The notes under the pieces: generated by a model
Databases searched by the model: none
The model's input: only the letters and a program-made list of their open reading frames with translations
What the model was told of the DNA's origin: nothing
In this document: positions 57,367-64,000 of the stretch, one piece after another
Numbering within the stretch: the first letter of the stretch is position 1
How the letters are laid out: every line of letters starts with the position of its first letter
Position numbers and translations under genes: made by a program
DNA from: Batkoa obscura
Lineage: Eukaryota; Entomophthoromycota; Entomophthoromycetes; Entomophthorales; Batkoaceae
Direction of reading: 5' to 3'
NCBI GenBank assembly: GCA_030770535.1
Contig: JASVEC010000012.1
Span: 620,001-684,000 of the forward strand
DNA length: 64,000 bases

Positions 57367-58788
57367 TTAATGACGAGGGGGATCCTGAAATTTACTGCTA
57401 CTGCGAAGGCTAGATAAAGATTAAAATATAGTAGATATAATGAAACTAAAACATACTTACATTCGATCAGATGGTTCAATGTTTCTGTTTCCAGTAGGTC
57501 CTTGCTCATTCCCTTCTTGACGTGATTTGCGAACTGGAGCACGACCTGCTGCTAAATTTGCGGTTTGAATATTGGCTGGGTTAGGTGCATTAGGGTTTGG
57601 ACGAGATGAAGTGATAGGCTAAAGGATTATTAATATAACTCATATCTCAATAAATATTTAGTTTACTTCATTTGCATCCTTATTTTGACTTTCCTATAAA
57701 AAATATTTAGATTCAAAATAAATCAACAATAATAGTACTACATATTTCTTTAGGGTCCAATCAAATACATAATCATAAGAAAATCCTTCACGAACAAAAA
57801 GATCGCGGAATAATTTTCTCAGGTAAGTATAATCAGGTTTATCATCAAAGCGTAAGCTACGTGTATAGTTGAGATAAATGGCAAATTCTCTTTTATATCC
57901 TGCACATAATACATCAGTTGGGGTTGTCATCTTTTTTTCCATAATCCTATCATATTTTTGCTTTTTAGATGCAGCTTTCAAACCTTGCCATGGAAGTGAA
58001 CCACGGCAGAAATACATTAAAACATATCCAAGTGATTCGAGATCATCTCTACGACTTTGTTCTATTAAAGTATTAATATTAAGTAAAATAAAAATCTATA
58101 GAATATTTACCGACTCCTAAATGAGTATTAACACTAGCGTATCTTGCAGTTCCAGTGAGGTTTTTATTCTCACGATAGGGAATATGTAAATAAGTCCTTG
58201 GATCACGGTATTTTTTAGCTAAGCCAAAATCAATTACGTTAACTTGGTTTGCTCTTCTACCTACTCCCATTAAAAAGTTATCTGGCTTAATATCACGATG
58301 TAAAAAGTTTTTAGAGTGAATATATTCAATTCTAGATAACTAAAAAAAATCAGGGTTATTTTCAAATATTAAACAAAAATTCATACTAATTGATCAGCTA
58401 ATAAAAGCACTGTTTTAAGCCCAAATTTCCTATTGCAAAAATTAAATAAATCTTCAAGGGAAGGCCCTAATAAATCCATAACAAGGAAGTTATAATCTCC
58501 TTCAGTACAAAAATTGCGTACAAAAGGGATTCCCACCCCTCCTGCAAGAATCCTATAAACCTTAGATTCGTACTCAAGTTGAGGATGACGCGCTTTATTT
58601 GATTCCACTTTTATTGCAATTTCTTCCCCACTTACACAATTTACGCCTGATTTTGTTAAAACAGATTATTTTATATTTATAATAACCTCACCTATATAAA
58701 TTTCTCCAAAAGATCCAGATCCGATTTTTTTTCCAAGTTTATACTTGTTCATAATTCGGGTTGGCATGGGAGGTCTTTCTGAGCTCAT
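57367..58788 (-). CDS. Casein kinase I (Hrr25/Hhp1-like)
   Basis: Seven exons on '-' (ATG 58788, stop 57367-57369), six introns, about 377 aa. The Gly-rich loop is [16 protein letters not shown]; the ATP Lys is in EEIAIKVES; the catalytic loop is [14 protein letters not shown]; the Mg loop is [16 protein letters not shown]1 marks follow: [15 protein letters not shown] (in place of APE), [18 protein letters not shown] and SLPWQGLK...[25 protein letters not shown] closes the kinase domain. The tail (about 75 residues) is Pro/Asn/Arg-rich. Fungal Hrr25/Hhp kinases act in DNA repair, ribosome maturation, vesicle traffic, autophagy and meiosis. The tail is short compared with yeast Hrr25. Confidence 0.95.
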
Positions 58789-59453
58789 TTTTAAAATTGA
58801 ACTAAATTATATTTTTTTAAAAGGGTGAAATTGGACTAATATAATAAATTTATTGAATATATCGTTTTAAAATATAATCAAAAAGTAATTTGAATAAAAA
58901 AATTGGATGGATGTGCTGCTTAACGTTTTATCGACAATAAGAAAATGAACGGTAATTCCTAAAACATGTTGAAGTTATCTAATTTTACTAACAATTCTGC
59001 TTAGAATTTATTTAGTTTCACATCACCTTTTAAGCCAATCATTAGTTGATTATCTTAAATTTGATCAATCATTGAATACCACCTTTCAAATGGCGACGAA
59101 TGAGAATAAATATGATTTCTAACTTTATGGGACATTAATTTATGATGCCTAATATAGTGTGCTAAGGTGTTCTATTTATAAATTGAAGAAAGTGTGGTAG
59201 TTTTAAATTAAAATTTAATACAACAATTAACCTTAACTCATCAAGCGCATATGTCGTATATTACGTCATGGGTGAGAGTAGCTTTTAACCAGTGAAGCCA
59301 TAAATTCAAGCAATCAAATCAATTAATGACTAAATACTATCTATTGGCTATAGAATAAATAATGACTTTATTAGCATAAGGAGTTAACGTCAGCCGCTTT
59401 TTTCGAAAATTTGGAGACGTTTGAGGGGTTAATATAAGAATCAGTACTTTTTA

Positions 59454-59555
59454 TATGAGGGTGTTTTCTGGTTTCATTATTTTTTCGATTTTTAAGCGCT
59501 ATTTGAGTGGAAAGATTGTTAGTGAAATCCTTAAACACAAAAATACATCCCCATA
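59454..59555 (-). mobile_element. MITE copy 9
   Basis: 102 bp, inverse orientation: TATGAGGGTGTTTTCTGGTT, core TTTTTAAGCGCTATTTGAGT, right end ATACATCCCCATA. Confidence 0.88.
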
Positions 59556-59746
59556 TAATATTAGCTTTGTTATATTATTACTAAAATTGATAAATTTTTA
59601 TATTTCGTGATATAGACATAAAAGTAGATCTTGGTAAGCTTTTACCAACTTTGATAATGTTAGCACTAATTTCATGTTTTTTCGAGAATAAATATAAAAT
59701 TAGAAGTGAAAAAAAACCAAAGTAGCAAAATAAAATCTGTTTACAG

Positions 59747-59846
59747 TATGGTGATGTATTTCTGTTTAAGGATTTTACCAACAATTTTTCCACTCAAATA
59801 GCGCTTAAAGATGGAAAAAATGATGAAACCAAAAAGTCCCCCTTAT
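59747..59846 (+). mobile_element. MITE copy 10
   Basis: 100 bp: TATGGTGATGTATTTCTGTT, core TTTTCCACTCAAATAGCGCT, right end AAAAAGTCCCCCTTATA. Confidence 0.82.
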
Positions 59847-60753
59847 ATATGATTATTTTATGATACAAGCTTTAAATCTTGTTTATAGACTATAAAACTT
59901 GGTAGCTGAGACTATGTTCCCTGTTATGTAAATATCAGTTCAACCAATACTAGTTATTTGAATTAGCAAGTATCAATAATAGTGAATATGTTCCTTAAAT
60001 GCAGCTTTTAAAATATGACTGCTTTTGGTGGATTTTCAAGCTTACACATTGTTCTAAAATCCTGTAATTAAAGTTGACCTATAAAATTAATATTCTCTTT
60101 TTTGACCAATAGCATTCTTATTTCATCAAAATACCTAACCCAAAAGAATTTGAGGTGTCTTTTTTCTTTTAGTATTGTCCATTTGTTAAGCAGTTTAAAA
60201 TTTCGAAAATCCTTATTAAAATTAAAAAACATCACTGTATTGTTTGTGTTCAATCTGAATTTAATAATTCAAGCTTCCAAGTGCACTTAACAAACTGGAT
60301 TGAAAACGACGTTTTCTCATATTTATCCTTAGACTTAAAAATCGCTTCCCTTAAAATGAAGCAAGTTGATGTCTAAATGACCTTCTGTTTTTTACGCATT
60401 TGTTTTATTCTCCTAAGCAAGCAATTACCCAGAGTTCTGTATAAAAACGTTATTTCAAATAGCTATAATAAATAAAAAAGAATAAATAAAATTAGTTAAC
60501 TAACACTTTATCAAAGTATTGTATTTTTTTGGCTTAAAGCTACTATTATTAAAGTTAGTTTAACGAGTAGTTTTATATTTGTTAAGTAATTATTGTATAA
60601 ATTTTTTTTTTTGAATATTTTAAATTGCAATATTAGAACAAAAAATAATACGTCATATAAAATAAAACTCATATAAAAATGAATAATTTAATAAAGCATT
60701 AGCTTGCTAGTTCAATATTCAATACGTTATTGCAATTAAAATATCGTAATAGT

Positions 60754-61397
60754 TTAACGATTTTCGATCCAGGCGTTTTCTTTACGGATTTCAGCTTCTT
60801 CTTCCTCTGTGAAGTCGTTAATAATATTGAACTCTTCCCTGATTTGTTGAATGTTTTTACCTATTCAACCTATTACTATATTGTAGCTGTTTAAATATAA
60901 AAAATCTTACCGCGAATCATATTGGCAATCATTTTACAGCAGACTTGGATCAAAGGTTTAATGTCCAAGTAGTTAGCGGCCTATGAATTAAACACAATTA
61001 ATTATGATTTAAAACTATTTTAGCGTAGATCATACCAAAATAAGCTCATACAGGCTTTCTTTATCTAACTTAGCAAAGTTGAAATCCCAAGGGTCAATAT
61101 CTTCGATGGCTCTAGCTCTGTTTGGTGGCTCATCGTCCTCTTCTTCTTCAACTACAGGATCATCTCTGTGGTGCTCGCAATATTCAATAATCCTTAATAA
61201 GGTTTCTTCATTAACGTTCATTAAAGGAATAGCTAAAATCTACGCTTAAAAGTAATGCAAAATAAAAATAAAAAAGACTTACAAGCATCGGCATCATTAG
61301 TATCTTCCAATAATCCTTTGATTAGTTTTGATCTTTCAATGACACTTCTTTCAACTTTGACTTCTTTATTATCCGAGGTAGTAAGAATGATGGGCAT
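60754..61397 (-). CDS. skp1: Skp1, SCF ubiquitin-ligase and kinetochore adaptor
   Basis: Four exons on '-', ATG at 61397, stop at 60754-60756; 162 aa, the family's usual length. [115 protein letters not shown] and [18 protein letters not shown] are the canonical Skp1 chain, ending with the NxWxx C-terminus that contacts F-boxes. Skp1 bridges Cul1 and F-box proteins such as the one encoded at 25990-28214. No unusual residue seen. Confidence 0.97.
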
Positions 61398-62274
61398 CTT
61401 TAAAAAGTATAAAAGAAAATATCAACTCTATTCACTTTTTATACCTTTTTTTACATAATTTTTTAAACTCAAGGTAGAACCAATAATCTTTCATAGTTTT
61501 GCGTAGTTGGGAGGAAATTGATTGAAACGGCTCTGTATTTAAACAGGTTTCATAGGAAGTATGGTTGCCCATTAAATAAACTTTTTGATAAAAAACCTTA
61601 ATAACTAGTTAAAATATTACTGATGATGCATTTGTTCAAGTTTTTTGTATATAAAATTGAGTTTATAATGGTTAATAACCTAAATCTGAATCTCAATCTT
61701 TAACGATTGTCCTTGCCCATAACGTTCTTATGCTATTGTGTGTAGAATTGAGCAAATAAAAGCTACAATCACAGTAGTAAAAGAACAAAAATTCTTTTAT
61801 TAGCATCAATTTACTTAAAAATCTAACCAAATTTTTGTTTAGTAAATTATTGATGTATAACTAATGATCCGATTTAAGCGTAGATTAGGCATTTTCACTT
61901 TTGTATTTTCTATGTTTAATCATAGGGGCTTTTTTCTTTGTCTATCCAATAAATACAAAATTGAAAATGCCTAATACATGTTTAAAGTGTATTAATAGTA
62001 GCAATTTATCAAACACAATTTGTTATAACAATTTTTTACCCTTGATATTAGGTTCATATTGATCATTGTCACAAAAAAAAGTTAGAATACAATTATTTCT
62101 TAATTGTGATTATATTTATCTTTTTATGTAAATCATCATTTAATTACATGAGTTTTACGCTAATAACTTTACAATCTGATTGAAATTTTAAGCTGAGAAA
62201 TTAATTTACCAAATGAAAAAAAAGAAACAAGTTAGAATATTTTTTGAAAAAGATCACAAAACTTTAAAAAAAAA
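61398..62274. other. Divergent spacer skp1 / Ap4A phosphorylase
   Basis: 877 bp holding both promoters. At about 61870-61975 a loose inverted pair occurs (ATTAGGCATTTTCACTTTTG versus AAATTGAAAATGCCTAATAC, about 60 nt apart), an imperfect hairpin of unknown meaning. No gene seen. Confidence 0.5.
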
Positions 62275-63415
62275 ATGCAACCTTTAACAATAACAAATGT
62301 GAAGGAGTTAATCTTTAACAAATATAAACTAGCCCTGAATTGTAATAAATTATTTTATTATCCTTCCATCGATTATTCTTTAAGCAAAAAAAATTTGATT
62401 CAAGTAAATCTCATCTACCTTTTATTTAGAACAAGGATAGATTAACAATAATTTTAGTATCAGATCCGCCTTGTACCTGCATTAAAAAAGAAAACAGAAA
62501 AAAGAGAGGAAAGTTTTAATAAAAAAGAGCCAACAAAACCAATTAAATCAACCCTTAAAAATACTAACCCTTTTTTACCTTGTGATCCAGACTTATTGAT
62601 AAGTGATACGTTATACCCAAACCATAACTTGGTATTAAATAAGTTTTGTGTGGTACCAGGACATATTTTACTAACTACAAAAGGTAATTTAAACTATTCA
62701 CATTTACTCAATAAAATTTATTTAGACCAAAAATTAGAATATGAATCTCAAGACATTCCGTTAAATGTAGTTGATTTTGAAGCGTTAATAGATTTGATGG
62801 TCAACTATGGACCAGATAAATTATTAGCTTTTTTTAACTGTGGCAAAAATTCAGGGGCGAGGTAATAGGTTTAATATGCTTTATTTTAAAATTAATTTAG
62901 TTTATAAAAGTCAACCACATAAACATATTCAATTGATTCCTTTAAGTATAAACGAACCCCCAATCAAACATTCTTTAGATAAACTTATGGAAGATTTAGA
63001 ACACGGTATTATTACTTGTAAAATATTATAATGTACTATTGATATATGTTTTTTAGATAAAATTTATGAACTTTCTGACTTACCTTATTCCCATCGAATA
63101 GTAAAATTAAGTGACTCAGTTAGTAATACCTCCCCAACAACTGTTTTTAATTTTTATAATTTAATGATACAACAGTTAAAGAGCGATTCAATGTTACATC
63201 ATAATTTAACTTTATTTAATAATTATATTTATGTATTACCAAGGAAAGAGGCTCATTTTATTTTAGAGAATGAAACTTTTTCTATCAATTCTTTAGGCTC
63301 AGTACATATGATTATGGCAAAAGATGAAACGCAACTAAATTTATTAAAAGAAGAGATAGGGAGCTCAAATTTAGAGTTTTGGGCTGGAAGCTGGGTTGGT
63401 TTTAAAAAAGAATAA
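62275..63415 (+). CDS. Ap4A phosphorylase (ATP adenylyltransferase), Apa1/Apa2-like
   Basis: Four exons: 62275-62403, 62458-62861, 62911-63017, 63057-63415; 332 aa, the usual length. Family features in order: YQIRLVPALKKK (KPF..R.+P region), NPFLPCDPDLLISDTLYPNH, NLVLNKFCVVPGHILLTTK, AFFNCGKNSGASQPHKHIQL (active-site HxHxQ, split by intron 2), LPYSHRIVKL, LTLFNNYIYVLPRKEAHF, SINSLGSVHMIMAKDE. The enzyme cleaves Ap4A with phosphate to ATP and ADP; the first His of PHKHIQ is the nucleophile in relatives. Cytosolic; no signal. All key residues are present. Divergent from skp1. Confidence 0.9.
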
Positions 63416-63486
63416 TAAAGTTTTACTTTAATTAACTATTATCAATGTGCTAATATACTAATATACTAATACATACTCTTTGTTCT

Positions 63487-64000
63487 TTACTCTTTACTTT
63501 TTTTAATCTCTTTCTTATTGTTTGCTTGATCCTTGTTTGATTTATTACTGTGACTCATCGCTAATTGTGATAAGCTAGATTGTAAAGCAGCTAATGGGGA
63601 TTGAGTAATCCCAATGGAACCTATTGGTGAAGCAGCTACTCTAGGTTTCATCAATTTACGTGTATTATTAATTGTAAATGGTGAATCATAAGTTGTAAAT
63701 GGGGAATTCGAGTGATTATTAACCACTTTAAAGTTACTAGCCGTAATTAATGGGGAAGTGTCATTGATCTGTGGACCTGTAGCTAAGATATTTGGATGAT
63801 ACAATCTAATTGGATTGAATTTTGTTATGATTTCATTATCTCCATCTTTAATAAGATTATTGTCCCATTCCCATGGAACAAATTCATTTTCGTCCGCTGT
63901 ATTGTTTTTGATATCAGAAGAATAATTTGATTTAGCTTCAAAGGGAAATAACCTTTTGATTCGTGGATCATTAATTGCAGTTTTAGTTAACTTGGGATAG
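63487..64000 (-). CDS. Unrecognised protein, C-terminal part, cut by window edge
   Basis: The frame is open from base 64000 to the stop at 63487-63489, about 170 residues. It begins PKLTKTAINDPRIKRLFPFE and contains ENEFVPWEWDNNLIKDGDNE, followed by a Ser/Pro/Thr-rich tail with repeated short SP sites (SNSPFTTYDSPFTI, AASPIGSIGITQSPLAAL) and a basic end (NNKKEIKKSKE). SP sites suggest proline-directed phosphorylation. No family is recognised from this fragment; a regulatory or nuclear protein is one guess. Its start is outside the window. Confidence 0.6.
   Translation of the reverse strand, partial: YPKLTKTAINDPRIKRLFPFEAKSNYSSDIKNNTADENEFVPWEWDNNLIKDGDNEIITKFNPIRLYHPNILATGPQINDTSPLITASNFKVVNNHSNSPFTTYDSPFTINNTRKLMKPRVAASPIGSIGITQSPLAALQSSLSQLAMSHSNKSNKDQANNKKEIKKSKE

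Larger units (their letters stand above)
58789..60753. other. 2-kb spacer with two MITE copies
   Basis: Between CK1 (upstream side) and the skp1 3' end. Holds MITE copies at 59454-59555 and 59747-59846 in opposite orientation, 191 bp apart. A 61-codon frame at 60068-60253 has no family resemblance. Confidence 0.6.

Noticed and set aside
59581-59793. 70-aa minus-strand frame
   Set aside because: It partly runs through MITE copy 10 and shows no family pattern; chance frame.
60068-60290. Overlapping 61-62 aa frames on both strands
   Set aside because: No recognisable motif, low-complexity, in a spacer; mutual overlap suggests chance.
1-64000. CRISPR array, bacterial operon or prophage
   Set aside because: No direct-repeat/spacer pattern, no Shine-Dalgarno-linked gene strings, and introns throughout mark eukaryotic DNA. 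The bacterial-looking methylase is inside a spliced host gene.
1-64000. Retroviral, LTR or Polinton-like remnants
   Set aside because: No long direct terminal repeats, reverse-transcriptase, integrase or capsid-like frames were seen; the only elements found are TIR DNA transposons.

Overview
The window is very AT-rich eukaryotic DNA with many short introns (about 41-70 nt, GTAAGN...YAG, often with a CTAAT-like branch site close to the acceptor). The gene set is fungal: NoxR, Get2, Ufo1-like F-box/WD40, Trm9, Tif34/eIF3i, Upf3, Skp1, CK1, Set1 and a CBM19-like secreted protein. NoxR, a 7TM receptor-like gene, a low-GC genome and a bacterial-type DNA methylase fused to chromatin readers suggest a zygomycete-grade or otherwise AT-rich early-diverging fungus. 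Conidiobolus-like is a guess, not a demonstration.

Layout. 1-471: start of an ABCC transporter (-). 2828-6150: Set1 H3K4 methyltransferase (+). 6408-7795: Trm9 tRNA methyltransferase (+). 7877-13412: a ten-exon gene (-) for a ~1678-aa protein with three AT-hooks, a Tudor/chromo-like module, two ZZ-like fingers, an extended PHD, a GATA-like finger and a bacterial-type HPPY DNA methylase followed by a second, degenerate methylase-like module. 13907-15566: NoxR (-). 15567-19252: gene-poor. 19253-21976: MFS drug/H+ antiporter and a 7TM protein (+). 21977-24277: repeat-bearing spacer. 24278-25613: Upf3 (-), divergent from the F-box/WD40/UIM gene at 25990-28214 (+). 28431-32574: ABCG half transporter with a long acidic extracytoplasmic region (-). 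33183-34509: eIF3i (-), divergent from a flavin-reductase-like gene (35118-35730, +). 35893-36906: Get2-like (-). 38300-39163: DUF4419 pseudogene (-). 40117-40500: small secreted CBM19-like protein (+). 42564-49972: a giant BAR-domain protein with a ~2000-aa acidic tail (+). 50818-52459: divergent protein kinase (-). 52633-52704: tRNA-Ile(AAU). 53083-55951: a DNA transposon. 57367-58788: casein kinase I (-). 60754-61397: Skp1 (-). 62275-63415: Ap4A phosphorylase (+). 63487-64000: 3' end of an unrecognised gene (-).

Mobile DNA. Ten copies of a ~100-bp MITE (TATGRGGATGT... inverted ends, TA targets) lie in the spacers, none in an exon. Their ends align with both ends of the 2.87-kb transposon, so I infer one family. 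A truncated relative of the transposon lies at 40610-41535.

Most notable point: the methylase gene is a self-contained 'read chromatin, modify DNA' protein, and its active plus degenerate catalytic pair in one chain resembles the logic of two-subunit MT-A70 enzymes without being that family. It lies about 1.7 kb from Set1, so two chromatin-modifying genes sit within 11 kb. Exon borders were derived by hand from frame, splice consensus and family similarity; those flagged are less certain.
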